This document shows, piece by piece, positions 17,818 to 28,247 of a stretch of DNA of 64,000 bases. Under the pieces are notes generated by a model. That model was not told the origin of the DNA. It searched no databases and saw only the letters and a list, made by a program, of their open reading frames with translations. The position numbers and the translations under genes were made by a program. Within the stretch, counting starts at the first letter, position 1, and every line of letters begins with the position of its first letter. The stretch covers positions 1-64,000 of the forward strand of contig NZ_AFWT01000011.1 of the NCBI RefSeq assembly GCF_000224065.1. Direction: 5' to 3'. The stretch is from Thiorhodococcus drewsii AZ1 (GTDB lineage: Bacteria > Pseudomonadota > Gammaproteobacteria > Chromatiales > Chromatiaceae).

Positions 17818-18258
17818 TCAGGATCCGGGTCGAGTCCGCGACGGAACCTGAACGCCGTGATCCGCCAACCACTGGGTGTCGAGCTGCCAGTCCACACTCT
17901 TCACTTGGGGTTGGGCCAGCATCAGCCCCATGGCCCGCTTTTGGTGATTGATGAGATCCTGCTGGGCGGCGACCATTTTGGGGTCGTCCTGCGCTAGGCC
18001 TGCGAGATTCGGATGGATGATTTCGAGGAAGCGCATTGCGGGGATGTCGTAGGAGCGTGGTGTCGAGATGGTGGCCACGCCGTTCTCCAGCGAGCGCACG
18101 CGGAACTGGTAGGGATAAGAGGCGAGCGTGGCGTCCGATGTCAGGATCTTGTCGAGATCCCACGTATGCGGTTGCCAGGAGGATTTGATCCAAAACACCA
18201 AAGCCACCATGATGAGGAGGCCGAGCGCGATACTGTAGTTTCGTGTAAAACGGTCCAT
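17818..18258 (-). CDS. Membrane-anchored hypothetical protein (146 aa)
   Basis: A single N-terminal transmembrane segment (residues about 8-25, IALGLLIMVALVFWIKSSW) is followed by a soluble periplasmic domain of about 120 residues. The domain includes DLDKILTSDATLASYPYQFR and a C-terminal stretch DWQLDTQWLADHGVQVPS. I do not recognise the family. It is divergent from the cyclase-PilZ gene, with about 160 bases between starts. Confidence 0.6.
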   Translation of the reverse strand: MDRFTRNYSIALGLLIMVALVFWIKSSWQPHTWDLDKILTSDATLASYPYQFRVRSLENGVATISTPRSYDIPAMRFLEIIHPNLAGLAQDDPKMVAAQQDLINHQKRAMGLMLAQPQVKSVDWQLDTQWLADHGVQVPSRTRPGS

Positions 18259-18356
18259 GCGTTTTCTCGATTAGGTCAGAGTTTTCGAAAGGGTTGCGCC
18301 GCTGGAATGGCTTGCGACAGCCGAATGCGGTGCGCGTTCTTTATAGAATGGCGCTA

Positions 18357-18386
18357 TTGACGGGGTAAGACCCATGAAGATTATCA
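18357..18386 (+). promoter_or_regulatory. Candidate sigma-70 promoter of the cyclase-PilZ gene
   Basis: TTGACG (18357-18362) is followed at 17-18 bases by ATTATC/TTATCA (18380-18386), 32 bases before the start codon. The -35 box is good and the -10 box is moderate. Confidence 0.4.
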
Positions 18387-18417
18387 ATTTATAGTCTGAC
18401 GGAGTGAGTTTGCGGCT

Positions 18418-19500
18418 ATGCAGCACACAGACAGACAGTTGCTACTTGCCGGTTTGACTGGCGCCCTGGAAGGGTTGAATGGGATAGCAGCTCCTGCCCA
18501 GCTTGAAGAGGCTGTCCGCGAGCGTATCGCGGCGAAGCTTGTCGATTTTCTGCAGGCATCCAAGACGGTCGTGGGGACTCAGGCCACCGTTCTGATCGCG
18601 GATCTGCGTGGTTTTACCGCCATGATGGAATCGCTGCCGACGATCCAGATGGTGGGGCTTCTAAATCGTTTCTTTACTGCAATGTCGCAGGTCGTGGAGC
18701 GCAACGGCGGTATCGTCGATAAGTTCATGGGCGATTCGGTCATGGCGCTCTTCGGTGCCCCGGTGCGGCGTAGCGACGATCTTTTGCGCGCCTTGATCTG
18801 CGCGGTCGAGATGCAGCAAGCCATGGCGGATCTGAACCGCCAAAGCGAGGCCCAGGGCGAGCCCCGGATCTACGCTGGAATCGCGGTCAGTACGGGTGAC
18901 GTCATGGCCGGCAGCTTCGGCTCCGACGTCTATCGCGAGTACACGGTGATCGGCGATCCGGTCAATCTGGCGGCCCGGATCGAGTCCTATACGTTGCGCG
19001 GACAGATCCTGTTGAGCGAGGCGGCCTATCGTGGCGCGGTCGAGCAGATCAAGATCGGTGCCGTTAACGAGGTGATGGTCAAGGGTAAGTCGAATCCAGT
19101 TAAGCTCTATGAACTGAAGGCGGTCACCCACCCTCGAACGCTTGCGGTACCCTCCATCGAGGTGCGTAAATCGCCGCGTATCCTCGTCGACTTCCCGGTC
19201 GTCTTCCGCCGGATCGAGGACAAGCGCATCCTCTCCGAGCGCTTTGTCGGCAAGGTCAACGACCTCGGCTACTTCGGGATGAGCGCCGATCTGCCATTGA
19301 TCCTGCCGACCTATTCCGAGGTGATCATGTCCTTGTCGCCGGGCTTTGCCGGCGAGAATCCGGTCGAGGTCTATGCGCGCGTCCTGCGTTCTAGGCGCGA
19401 CAGGGGCGGCTATCGCACCAATCTGCAATTCACGACCATCGACACCCCAGGGCATCTCAAGGTGAAGCAGTATGTCGATCACATGCTCTGGGGGAAGTGA
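18418..19500 (+). CDS. Class III adenylate cyclase fused to a PilZ domain
   Basis: A 360-residue soluble protein. Residues about 55-240 are a class III cyclase catalytic domain: metal aspartates D62 (IADLRGFT) and D106 (KFMGDSVM), and the IGDPVNLAARIES segment with D180 (adenine-selecting position), N183 and R187 (transition state). All catalytic residues appear present, so cAMP synthesis is likely. Residues about 248-355 form a PilZ domain with RKSPR (RxxxR) and DLGYFG in place of the usual D-x-S-x-x-G. This would let c-di-GMP control cAMP production. The N-terminal 40 residues look helical. Confidence 0.85.
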   Translation: MQHTDRQLLLAGLTGALEGLNGIAAPAQLEEAVRERIAAKLVDFLQASKTVVGTQATVLIADLRGFTAMMESLPTIQMVGLLNRFFTAMSQVVERNGGIVDKFMGDSVMALFGAPVRRSDDLLRALICAVEMQQAMADLNRQSEAQGEPRIYAGIAVSTGDVMAGSFGSDVYREYTVIGDPVNLAARIESYTLRGQILLSEAAYRGAVEQIKIGAVNEVMVKGKSNPVKLYELKAVTHPRTLAVPSIEVRKSPRILVDFPVVFRRIEDKRILSERFVGKVNDLGYFGMSADLPLILPTYSEVIMSLSPGFAGENPVEVYARVLRSRRDRGGYRTNLQFTTIDTPGHLKVKQYVDHMLWGK

Positions 19501-19512
19501 GACCGTCTTTTG

Positions 19513-20514
19513 TTAGGCGTCGGAGCGACGGATCTCGGCGAGGAACTCGGGAATGCGCTGCTCCAGCCAATAGACGGGGTGTCTGGGTGAGCGTCCGGCG
19601 ACGAAGCCGACATGCCCGCCATGCTCGGCGAGTTCGAGTGTCACTCCCGGACCGAGTTCGTGCTCCCAGGGTAGGGTGGTGGGGAACATGAAGGGGTCGT
19701 CCTTGGCCTGGATGATGAGAGTGGGAGTGGCAATGGTCTGCAGGAAGGGGCGGCAGCTCGCTCGATTGTAGTAATCGAAAACACCGTCGAATCCGTTCAA
19801 TGGGGCTGTGACCAAGTCGTCGAACTGATTGAAATCCCGGATTTCGTCCAGATTCACCGAGAGCGGCATGGAGCGGCTGGCGAACTTACGTCGCAGATTG
19901 AGCCTCAGCTTGTCCAGCAGGTAGCGCCGGTAGATGCGCGATGCCCCCATGTCGAGACGGAGCATGGCGTCGCGCAGAACGAATGGAACCGAGACGGCGA
20001 TCCCTGCTCTAACGAGCGGCGTGGTCTGCTCGCCCAGATACTTGAGTAGCAGATTCGCTCCGAGCGAGAAGCCGATCGCGGCCAGCGGCATTCCCTCTGG
20101 ATCCTGTTCGAGTTCAGCCAGAACCTCGGCCAAATCCTCGCTCGCCCCGGAATGGTAGGCGCGGTCTAGACGATTGGGCTCGTCCGAGCATCCACGTAGA
20201 TGCATGAAGATCGGCTGGTAGCCGGTGGATTCGAGCGCCTGCAGCAGCGTGCCGGCATAATGGGATTCGAGATTGCCTTCAAGCCCGTGGATGACCAGGA
20301 CGCGCGGTCCGAGCGGACGTCCGACGGCCAGGTCGATGAAGTCCCCGTCGGCGAGTTCGATGCGCCGTGGGGTCAACGGCAGCTTGGGCCGAGGTCGAGT
20401 CAGGCTCGGCCAGAGCGTCTGAAGATGGGGTCCGGGCAGCCACCAGGCTGGCTGGAAACTGCTTTCGATGATGTGTCCGTGGTTTGGGGCGAGGCGTTCG
20501 TCGGCGCTGTTCAC
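19513..20514 (-). CDS. yheT: Alpha/beta hydrolase, YheT family
   Basis: A 333-residue hydrolase close to the 340 residues of E. coli YheT. Its start region FQPAWWLPGPHLQTLWPSL is the YheT family opening. Catalytic elements are the nucleophile elbow GFSLGAN, an acid in AKDDPFMFP and the histidine in EHGGHVGF. The open frame extends to 20772, but that would overlap the divergent tolC-like gene and add 86 unrelated residues. The GTG at 20514 (VNSADERLAPNHG) is therefore preferred, without a clear Shine-Dalgarno. Substrate unknown; family members are putative esterases. Confidence 0.8.
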   Translation of the reverse strand: MNSADERLAPNHGHIIESSFQPAWWLPGPHLQTLWPSLTRPRPKLPLTPRRIELADGDFIDLAVGRPLGPRVLVIHGLEGNLESHYAGTLLQALESTGYQPIFMHLRGCSDEPNRLDRAYHSGASEDLAEVLAELEQDPEGMPLAAIGFSLGANLLLKYLGEQTTPLVRAGIAVSVPFVLRDAMLRLDMGASRIYRRYLLDKLRLNLRRKFASRSMPLSVNLDEIRDFNQFDDLVTAPLNGFDGVFDYYNRASCRPFLQTIATPTLIIQAKDDPFMFPTTLPWEHELGPGVTLELAEHGGHVGFVAGRSPRHPVYWLEQRIPEFLAEIRRSDA

Positions 20515-20719
20515 TGGAGATGTTGTCGGAGATTCTGGGTGCCCCAGTGTCGCACAAAGAGAACGTTTACAGTGATCGATGGGGCGAAAGCAGATCTGAC
20601 GCCATCCGCTGGTCGGCCGTGCGCTTCGTCGACGCGTTGAGGGGGATAGCACTTGTCCCCTATACTGATTACTTATATGAATATGCGGTTTTTCCGCTTG
20701 GATCAGGAACCAAACAGTG

Positions 20720-22063
20720 ATGCGGAAACTCTTTCCGGCCCTCTTCGCCCTATGCCTCTGTGGCGTCGCCAATGCAGAGGATCTCCTTCAAATCTATGAC
20801 ATGGCGGTGGTGAGCGATCCCGCTCTGCGCGAAGCTGAGCAAACCCTGTTCGCGACCCGAGAGGCGAAGCCCCAGGCGCGTGCACTGTTGCTCCCATCCT
20901 TCAGTGTGTCGGGTGACGTGCAATATCAGGACGTGGATTCATCCGGCCATTCAACCGGGGGATTCGCCTTCGACCGCCAGGATAGCTACGCCACTCAGGG
21001 GCTGCAGGCGGTAGTCAAGCAGTCCGTCTACAGCCGGGCGAATTGGCTCAGCCTCAAGCAGTCTGACAACGTCATCGCTCAGGCCGAGGCCCAGTTTCGA
21101 AATAATCAGATCGATCTCATGGTGAGAACCACCGAGGCCTATTTCGACGTCCTGCGGGCCGCCGACGCCGTCACCGTTCAGGAGGCGTATCTGCGCGCCA
21201 ACGAGCGTCAGTTGGAACAGTCCAAGCAGCGTTTCGAGGTGGGGCTGGTCGCCATCACCGACGTCAACGAGAGCCAAGCCGCTTACGATAGCGCGCGCGC
21301 CGAACTGATCACGGCCAAGAATGTCCTGAACAATGCCTGGGAGGCATTGCGCACTATCGTGGGGCCGGCGAATGTGCCACTCGCGCGATTGGGGGACAAG
21401 CTTCCACTGGCGCCGCCGAAGCCCAATTCGCTCGATGCCTGGGCGAACACGGCGATTCGGAGCAACTACGGTATCATCGCCGCGAGCGAGGCGGCGAATT
21501 CGGCCAAGCGTGAGATCGATATCCAGCGCGCGGGTCATTATCCAACGGTCGACCTCCAGGCCGGGTATGACCTGTCACGCTCCGACGCCGAATACAACAC
21601 GGATTCCGACACCGCCTTCGTGGGTCTTTCGGTCAACGTGCCCATCTTCCAGGGTGGTGCCGTGACCTCGCGAACCCGCCAGGCCGGCTATCAGTTCCGG
21701 GCCGCACAAGATCGTCTCGATCAGACTCGGCGTTCCGTCAATCAACAGGTTCGCGATGCCTTTCGTGGCATCCTTTCCAGTATCGAGGACGTGAAGGCCC
21801 GGCAGGCGGCGATCGTTTCGGCACGCTCGGCCCTCGAATCGACCCAGGCAGGACTGGAGGTCGGTACCCGTACCCAGGTCGACGTGCTCAATGCGCAGCG
21901 CAATCTGTTCCAGGCCGAATACGACTACCTGAGCGCCCGCTACAACTATATTATCAACGGGGTCAAACTCCATCAGGCGACCAGCACACTGACGCGTGAT
22001 GTGCTGGCCAAGGGCAACGCCTGGTTGAATCCTTCGGACCTCATTACGCCTCCTGTCAACTGA
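20720..22063 (+). CDS. tolC: TolC-family outer membrane efflux protein
   Basis: A 447-residue protein with a signal peptide ([19 protein letters not shown], then [11 protein letters not shown], the typical TolC mature start). Two repeated coiled-coil/beta halves include [20 protein letters not shown] and [20 protein letters not shown], the duplicated signature of outer-membrane factors. It forms the trimeric exit duct for RND, MFS or ABC export systems and type I secretion. A GTG three bases upstream (20717) could also serve as start. It ends two bases before aroC; no periplasmic adaptor gene is nearby, so the partner pump is elsewhere. Confidence 0.9.
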   Translation: MRKLFPALFALCLCGVANAEDLLQIYDMAVVSDPALREAEQTLFATREAKPQARALLLPSFSVSGDVQYQDVDSSGHSTGGFAFDRQDSYATQGLQAVVKQSVYSRANWLSLKQSDNVIAQAEAQFRNNQIDLMVRTTEAYFDVLRAADAVTVQEAYLRANERQLEQSKQRFEVGLVAITDVNESQAAYDSARAELITAKNVLNNAWEALRTIVGPANVPLARLGDKLPLAPPKPNSLDAWANTAIRSNYGIIAASEAANSAKREIDIQRAGHYPTVDLQAGYDLSRSDAEYNTDSDTAFVGLSVNVPIFQGGAVTSRTRQAGYQFRAAQDRLDQTRRSVNQQVRDAFRGILSSIEDVKARQAAIVSARSALESTQAGLEVGTRTQVDVLNAQRNLFQAEYDYLSARYNYIINGVKLHQATSTLTRDVLAKGNAWLNPSDLITPPVN

Positions 22064-22065
22064 TC

Positions 22066-23169
22066 ATGTCTGGAAGCAGTTTCGGAAAGCTCTTCGTCGT
22101 CACCGGATTCGGTGAGAGTCATGGTCCGGCGATCGGTGGTGTGGTGGATGGCTGCCCACCCGGGCTGGAGCTCTCGGCGGCGGATCTGCAGGTCGATCTC
22201 GATCGGCGCAAGCCGGGGCAGTCACGCCATACGACGCAGCGCAGGGAGTCCGACACCGTCGAAATCCTGTCAGGGGTCTTCGAGGGACGAACCACGGGCA
22301 CGCCGATCGGGCTGCTGATTCGCAACGAGGATCAGCGCTCGAAGGATTACTCCGAGATTGCCGATCGCTATCGTCCGGGGCATGCCGATTACACCTACGA
22401 ACAGAAGTTCGGTGTGCGCGACTATCGTGGTGGCGGACGTTCGTCGGCGCGTGAGACGGCGGTGCGCGTCGCGGCCGGGGCCATCGCCAAAAAATATCTG
22501 GCCGAGCGCTGCGGTATCCGGATACGTGGTCATCTGTCGCAGCTGGGTACGATCCGTCCGGTTGGTTTCGATTGGGATCAGGTCGAGCGGAACCCCTTCT
22601 TCTGGCCCTGTGCCGAGTCGGTTCCTCAGCTCGAATCCTACATGGACGATTTGCGTCGCGAGGGCAATTCGGTCGGTGCGGCGGTGACCGTCGTCGCAAG
22701 CGGTGTCCCGACCGGTCTTGGCGAGCCCGTCTTCGATCGGCTGGATGCCGACATTGCGCACGCCATGATGAGCATCAATGCCGTCAAGGGTGTCGAGATC
22801 GGCGACGGCTTCGCCTGCGTTGCGCAGAAAGGGACCGAGCACCGCGATGAGATGACGCCGGACGGTTTCCTCTCCAATCATGCCGGTGGCATCCTGGGTG
22901 GCATCTCGTCGGGGCAGGACGTCGTCGTGCGGATCGCGCTCAAGCCGACGTCGAGCATGCGTCTTCCGGGGCGCAGCATCGATCGCTCCGGGTCTCCGGT
23001 CGAGGTCGTCACCACCGGGCGTCACGATCCCTGTGTCGGCATTCGCGCTACGCCGATCGCCGAGGCCATGCTGGCGCTGGTGCTCATGGATCATCTACTG
23101 CGCCAACGCGGTCAGAACGCTGACGTGACCGCGCCGATCCGGCCGATTCCGCCCCTCGCATCCAGCTGA
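22066..23169 (+). CDS. aroC: Chorismate synthase
   Basis: A 367-residue enzyme converting 5-enolpyruvylshikimate-3-phosphate to chorismate, the last common step of aromatic amino-acid synthesis. Family motifs are present: [18 protein letters not shown] at the start, RRKPGQ, the central [20 protein letters not shown] with [11 protein letters not shown], and a C-terminal R(H)[10 protein letters not shown]. Length is normal. It starts two bases after the TolC-type gene, so the two are probably co-transcribed. Confidence 0.97.
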   Translation: MSGSSFGKLFVVTGFGESHGPAIGGVVDGCPPGLELSAADLQVDLDRRKPGQSRHTTQRRESDTVEILSGVFEGRTTGTPIGLLIRNEDQRSKDYSEIADRYRPGHADYTYEQKFGVRDYRGGGRSSARETAVRVAAGAIAKKYLAERCGIRIRGHLSQLGTIRPVGFDWDQVERNPFFWPCAESVPQLESYMDDLRREGNSVGAAVTVVASGVPTGLGEPVFDRLDADIAHAMMSINAVKGVEIGDGFACVAQKGTEHRDEMTPDGFLSNHAGGILGGISSGQDVVVRIALKPTSSMRLPGRSIDRSGSPVEVVTTGRHDPCVGIRATPIAEAMLALVLMDHLLRQRGQNADVTAPIRPIPPLASS

Positions 23170-23264
23170 TGCCGCGCTTGGGTCCGCCTTCGTCGTTTTG
23201 ATACGGCGGCGTGGCGGACCGCTTCCCTCTCCACTCCCCGACAAGGACCTCGTCCAGGTCCCTG

Positions 23265-24425
23265 ATGAGCCCTCATCCCATGCCCTACTGGCGTCTGTCC
23301 GGCTACTATTTCTTCTATTTCGCCTCGCTCGGTGCGCTCGTGCCCTTTTGGGGGCTCTATCTTCAGGCCGACGGATTCGATGCGCTGGCGATCGGACAGT
23401 TGATGGCCATCCTCTCGGCCACCAAGATCGTTGCCCCCATGCTCTGGGGGCACGTCGCCGATCGGACGGGGCGGCGAATTCGCTTGGTTCAGCTCGGGTC
23501 TTTGCTGTCGCTGCTGGGCTTTCTCTGTGTCTTCGTCGTCGAGGGCTTTTGGGGCATGGCCCTGGCCCTGCTGCTGTTCAGTTTCTTTTGGAACGCCTCG
23601 TTGCCGCAGATGGAGGCCATTACCTTCAATCATCTGCGTGCGCGTCCGACAGGCTATGCGCTGGTCCGTGTTTGGGGTTCGGTCGGCTTCATCCTGGTGG
23701 TGGTGGGGCTTGGGGCCTTCGTCGAGCATGGCTCGCTGGAGAGCGTGCCCGTCTGGGTGCTATTTCTGGTTCTGGGAATTTTCGCGACCACCTTGGTGAT
23801 TCCCGACAACGCTTCGGCGGCGGGCGATCGCGCCTCGCCGTCGCTGCGAGATCTGCTGAGTCGGCCGGAGGTCCTGGTCTTTTTTGCGGCCTGCTTCCTG
23901 ATGCAGTTCAGCCACGGCATCTATTACGCCTTCTATTCCATCCATCTCGAATCGGCGGGCTATTCCAGCGCGGCGGTCGGTCAGCTTTGGGCGCTCGGCG
24001 TCATTGCCGAGGTGATCGTCTTCCTGGTGATGCATCGTTTGCTCGAACGTTTCGGCGCGCGACGGGTGGTGCTCTGGAGTTTGGGTTTGGCCGTGGTGCG
24101 CTGGTGGGCGATCGGGGCCTTCGTCGATATTCTGTTCATTCAGATCGGTGCGCAGCTCCTGCATGCGGCGACATTCGGCACCTTTCATGCCGCGGCAATC
24201 CATCTGGTCCATCATCTCTTTCCGGGGCGAACCCAGGGGCGAGGTCAGGCACTTTATAACAGTATCAGCTTCGGTGCCGGCGGGGCGGCGGGAAGCCTGA
24301 TCGGCGGGGTTCTCTGGGCCGGATCTGGGCCGCTCGTCACCTTTGGCGTTGGCGCGTTGGTGTCGGCTCTGGGGTTTTTCATACTGTGGCGTTGGACGCG
24401 GGAGTCGTTCGGGCAGGGTGCATGA
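23265..24425 (+). CDS. MFS transporter, HcaT/PPP (MFS_1-like) group
   Basis: A 386-residue carrier with twelve predicted membrane helices and the MFS loop WGHVADRTGRR between helices 2 and 3. The N-terminus MPYWRLSGYYFFYFASLGAL and central NASLPQMEAIT resemble the 3-phenylpropionate permease HcaT and related sugar/nucleoside-like MFS_1 proteins. The start at 23265 is preferred over 23211 because the extra 18 residues are polar and unlike the family; a second ATG at 23280 is also possible. It follows aroC by about 95 bases. Substrate not predictable. Confidence 0.8.
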   Translation: MSPHPMPYWRLSGYYFFYFASLGALVPFWGLYLQADGFDALAIGQLMAILSATKIVAPMLWGHVADRTGRRIRLVQLGSLLSLLGFLCVFVVEGFWGMALALLLFSFFWNASLPQMEAITFNHLRARPTGYALVRVWGSVGFILVVVGLGAFVEHGSLESVPVWVLFLVLGIFATTLVIPDNASAAGDRASPSLRDLLSRPEVLVFFAACFLMQFSHGIYYAFYSIHLESAGYSSAAVGQLWALGVIAEVIVFLVMHRLLERFGARRVVLWSLGLAVVRWWAIGAFVDILFIQIGAQLLHAATFGTFHAAAIHLVHHLFPGRTQGRGQALYNSISFGAGGAAGSLIGGVLWAGSGPLVTFGVGALVSALGFFILWRWTRESFGQGA

Positions 24426-24599
24426 GCGTCTTTCCAGGCATCTTGGATCGGTCGGCGAAAAGGAATGACGCGTCGCTTCAGCATGTTATGATCGACAAAA
24501 CTCACGCCCGGCGCATTATCCGGTGTGGCTGTCCGGCTACTCGTTGCGTTCAGGCAATCCCCATTTCATCACGTACACATCGACAGGCGCACCGCTGCC

Positions 24600-26690
24600 A
24601 TGCCAGTCTCTCAGGGTTCTTATCGCGTTCGTTCGGGGCGCCGTTATCCTCCAGGAGCGACTGTGGAGGACGACGGGGTCAATTTCTCCGTCTTCAGCCG
24701 CCATGCCACCGGGGCCGAGCTGTTGCTCTACGAGGGCGCCGACAGCGAGGAGCCTTTCCAGATCATTCGGTTGGATCCTAGGGTCAATCGCACCTTCTTT
24801 TCCTGGCATCTGTTGGTCGTCGATCTTCCGCCAGGGACGCATTACACCTGGCGCATGGAGGGGCCGAACGATCCGCATATCCACGGCTGGCGATTCGATG
24901 AGCGTATCGAGTTGGTCGATCCCTGGGCGCGAGGGGTCAACGTCAGCGCCTGGGATCGTTGGCGTCGGCAGCGCGAGGGCGTCATCGACCACGATTCTCC
25001 CAGGGGGATCGTGTTGGCCGAGGAATATAACTGGGAAGGCGATACGCCGCTGCGCCTGGCGTCAGAGCAAACCATCATCTATGAGGTGCACGTCGGCGGC
25101 TTCACGCGTCATCCAAATTCGGGCGTTCGGCATCCGGGTACCTTTCTCGGCCTGATCGAGAAGATCCCCTACCTGAAAGCGCTGGGTATCACCCATATCG
25201 AGTTGATGCCGGTTATGGCCTTCGACGAGCAGGACGTTCCGGAGGCCGGCTGGGATGCGGGTCTGCGCAATTTCTGGGGCTACAGCACCTTCGGGTTCTT
25301 CTCGCCTCATCCAGGCTACTGCGTCACGCCGGAACAGGGCACGCATCGTCGCGAGTTCCGCGATATGGTCAAGGCCCTGCATCGGGCTGGCATCGGGGTG
25401 ATCCTCGATGTGGTCTTCAACCATACCAGCGAAGGCGGCGGCGAAGGGCCGGCCCTGACCTTCAAGGGGTTCGGCAACGAGACCTTCTATTGTCTGGACG
25501 GCATCGATAAAGGCATCTATCTGGACTTCACCGGTTGCGGAAATACCGTCAACGCCAATCATCCGCTAGTGACCCATTTCATTCTCGATGCGCTGGAATA
25601 TTGGGTGCGCGAGATGCACGTCGACGGCTTCCGCTTCGATCTGGCGAGCGCCATGGCGCGCGATGCCGACGGGCGTCCGATGGCCAACCCGCCGGTGCTC
25701 TGGGAGATCGAACTTTCCGATACCCTGGCCGCCTCCAAGATCATTGCCGAGGCATGGGACGCGGCCGGGCTCTATCAGGTCGGCAGCTTCCCCGGCTATC
25801 GCTGGATGGAATGGAACGGACGCTATCGTGACACGATTCGTCGCTTCGTCCGAGGCGACACGGGGTTGGTGCCGGAGGTGGCGACCCGTCTATCGGGGAG
25901 CAGCGATCTCTATCAGGCCAATCTGCGTAAGCCGACCAACAGCATCAATTTCGTCACCTGTCACGATGGCTTCACGCTCTGGGATCTGGTTTCCTACAAT
26001 CGCAAGCACAACCTCGCCAATTGCGAGGGCAATCGTGACGGGACCAACGACAATCTGAGCTGGAACTGCGGCGTGGAGGGCGAGACGCAGGAAATCGAGG
26101 TGTTGAGTCTGCGTCAACGCCAGGCCAAGAACCTGCTCTCCCTGCTGTTCCTGAGTCAGGGCATTCCCATGCTGCTGGCCGGCGACGAGGTGCTCCGGAC
26201 CCAGAAGGGCAATAACAACGTCTGGTGTCAGGACAACACGCTCGGTTGGTTCGATTGGTCGCTGGTCGAAACCAATGCCACGATGCTGCGGTTCGTCCGT
26301 GGGCTGATCGCGCTGCGCAAGCGTCACCCGAGTCTACAGCGGCGCCATTTCCTGTCCGGTCAGTCGGTTTCCGGCAGCGATCTGCCGGACGTGACCTGGC
26401 ACGGCGAAAAAATCGGCGAGCCCAACTGGGACGATCCCGGGAACCAGGTTCTGGCCTTCACGCTCGGGCCGGCCAATTCGGACGAGGCCATGCTGCATGT
26501 GATGGTCAATATGAGCTCAGGAGCGCGCCGCTTCGAGATTCCCTCGACCGATGATCTGAACTGGTATCTAGCCCTGGATACGGCGCGTGCTGCGCCGACC
26601 GACCTCATCGAGCCATCCGCTCAGACACTGGTCGAGTCGAGCGCCTTGCTGGTTCGTTCGCGTAGTCTCATGGTCCTGGAAGGCCGTTGA
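24600..26690 (+). CDS. glgX: Glycogen debranching enzyme GlgX (isoamylase-type GH13)
   Basis: A 696-residue enzyme that hydrolyses alpha-1,6 branches of glycogen. An N-terminal CBM48 domain (GVNFSVFSRHATGAELLLYE) is followed by the GH13 barrel. Barrel motifs are DVVFNHT, the nucleophile in GFRFDLAS, the acid glutamate in IIAEAWD, and the transition-state aspartate in FVTCHDG. Length matches GlgX. The start at 24600 is taken because residues PVSQGSYRVRSGRRYPPGAT are the usual family beginning; the frame extends to 24525 with unrelated sequence. First gene of the alpha-glucan cluster with GH57, a DUF4912-like protein and glgA. Confidence 0.95.
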   Translation: MPVSQGSYRVRSGRRYPPGATVEDDGVNFSVFSRHATGAELLLYEGADSEEPFQIIRLDPRVNRTFFSWHLLVVDLPPGTHYTWRMEGPNDPHIHGWRFDERIELVDPWARGVNVSAWDRWRRQREGVIDHDSPRGIVLAEEYNWEGDTPLRLASEQTIIYEVHVGGFTRHPNSGVRHPGTFLGLIEKIPYLKALGITHIELMPVMAFDEQDVPEAGWDAGLRNFWGYSTFGFFSPHPGYCVTPEQGTHRREFRDMVKALHRAGIGVILDVVFNHTSEGGGEGPALTFKGFGNETFYCLDGIDKGIYLDFTGCGNTVNANHPLVTHFILDALEYWVREMHVDGFRFDLASAMARDADGRPMANPPVLWEIELSDTLAASKIIAEAWDAAGLYQVGSFPGYRWMEWNGRYRDTIRRFVRGDTGLVPEVATRLSGSSDLYQANLRKPTNSINFVTCHDGFTLWDLVSYNRKHNLANCEGNRDGTNDNLSWNCGVEGETQEIEVLSLRQRQAKNLLSLLFLSQGIPMLLAGDEVLRTQKGNNNVWCQDNTLGWFDWSLVETNATMLRFVRGLIALRKRHPSLQRRHFLSGQSVSGSDLPDVTWHGEKIGEPNWDDPGNQVLAFTLGPANSDEAMLHVMVNMSSGARRFEIPSTDDLNWYLALDTARAAPTDLIEPSAQTLVESSALLVRSRSLMVLEGR

Positions 26691-26886
26691 CCCGGCGTCT
26701 TCGATAGGCCGGGGTTCGCGGCGAGCCTTGCGGTTCGGCCTTTGACCCTCATCCGAGCTTTGTTTAATGTTGTCGCGAGCGGCGCCCGATCGCTTACGCG
26801 ACTCTTTCGCTCGGTCGATCGCTCGTGGCTGGCTGACCGTTGACTGAGATGCTGAGGGTTATGCGGTCCGCTCACTGTGAGGATTC

Positions 26887-28083
26887 ATGACTGCGACCAA
26901 CCTCTATCACGCGCTCGGTCTGCATATGCATCAGCCTCCGGGGAATCTGCGTTCACTCATTGAATGCAGTCCGGACGAGGCCGATTCGATCATGCGCTGC
27001 TACGAGCGCGCCGTTCGCCATGCCGAGCGATACCGGGACGTGGCCAAGCTGCACGTCGGATTCTCGGGTGTACTGCTCGAGCAACTGCTGGATCCGGACA
27101 TCGTCGATCGGTATCGTCATGTCGTCGACATTCCCCTTATGCTCCAGCGTTATCGTGACGCCGAGAATATCGAGCTGGTCGGGACGGGCTACTATCATCC
27201 GATCTTTCCGCTGATTTCTAGGCTGGATTGGCCCGAACAGCTTGAGCGCGGCCGCGCCATTATGGAGCGTGTATTCGGTCGCGCCCCACGCGGTTTCTGG
27301 CCACCAGAGCTGGCCTTTTCGGTCGAGATGATCCCGGATCTGGTTCGCGCCGGCTACGAGTATGTCGTCGTCGACGGTGTCCACGCGCGCCCCGAGGACG
27401 GTCTCAGCGATATCTTCCGACCCTATAAGGTCTGTTACGATGGGGTCTGTATCAGCGTTGTCCCGCGCGACCGCGATGTGTCGCAGGCGCAGGGGAGCGG
27501 GCTGGATCTCGTCTGGTTTCAGGATGCGGTGACCCGGCGCGTCGCCGGCTCGCCGCGCCCTGAGGCTCGACGCCTGGTGACGAGTTGGTCGGATGGTGAG
27601 AACGGTGGCTGGTTCCGGCAGCTGCAGGAGTCTTCGGGGTTCTTCGGCGATTTCTTTACCCCTTACATGGAGGCGCGGCGTTCCGGGAGCTGTCCGATTG
27701 AACCTGTGTGCCTGACCCAGTATCTCGCCGAGATGCGCTCCCTGCCGTGCGCGAGCTTTCAGACCAGCGCTTGGGGGGCGGTCGAGGGAGAAGATCTGGC
27801 GCGCTGGGCTGGAAACCCGCTTCAGAGTGAGGCACTTGCCGAGGTTCGGCGACTTGCCGCGCGTTATTGGGAGTTCTGTCGGGCCAGGCCCAATGGCTAT
27901 GAGGTCGCCGCCGAGGCCATGGTGCGCGCGCGGCGTCTGATACTGGAGGCCGAGACCAGCTGCTTTCTTTTCTGGGGAGATGCCTGGCTTCCGCATCTCT
28001 ATGCCCGCACCCAGCCGGCCGAGCAAGCCTTGGACGAGGTGGAGCGGTCCTTGCTGGGACAAAGCGGCATGGATGACGTCTAG
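26887..28083 (+). CDS. Glycoside hydrolase family 57 protein
   Basis: A 398-residue protein with GH57 landmarks: HMHQPPG at the N-terminus, GTGYYHPIFPLI, GFWPPELAFS (the glutamate is at the family nucleophile position) and SWSDGENGGWF (aspartate at the acid/base position). GH57 enzymes act on alpha-glucans as amylases, branching enzymes or 4-alpha-glucanotransferases. Its place between glgX and glgA argues for remodelling glycogen. It starts 196 bases after glgX, so it may have its own promoter. Exact specificity cannot be read from the sequence. Confidence 0.85.
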   Translation: MTATNLYHALGLHMHQPPGNLRSLIECSPDEADSIMRCYERAVRHAERYRDVAKLHVGFSGVLLEQLLDPDIVDRYRHVVDIPLMLQRYRDAENIELVGTGYYHPIFPLISRLDWPEQLERGRAIMERVFGRAPRGFWPPELAFSVEMIPDLVRAGYEYVVVDGVHARPEDGLSDIFRPYKVCYDGVCISVVPRDRDVSQAQGSGLDLVWFQDAVTRRVAGSPRPEARRLVTSWSDGENGGWFRQLQESSGFFGDFFTPYMEARRSGSCPIEPVCLTQYLAEMRSLPCASFQTSAWGAVEGEDLARWAGNPLQSEALAEVRRLAARYWEFCRARPNGYEVAAEAMVRARRLILEAETSCFLFWGDAWLPHLYARTQPAEQALDEVERSLLGQSGMDDV

Positions 28084-28247
28084 ATACCTGGCCCCATCGA
28101 CTCGCCCCTGGGCTCGAGTCTTCGATGCATAGGATTCCAAAACCTTTTGATTCGACAACCAGTGTTTGACTCGGCAACCCAAAGGGTTGCACTGTTCCTG
28201 CGGGGGATCTGACAATCGACAGCCATTCGGATCTCAACAAGGGGTGT

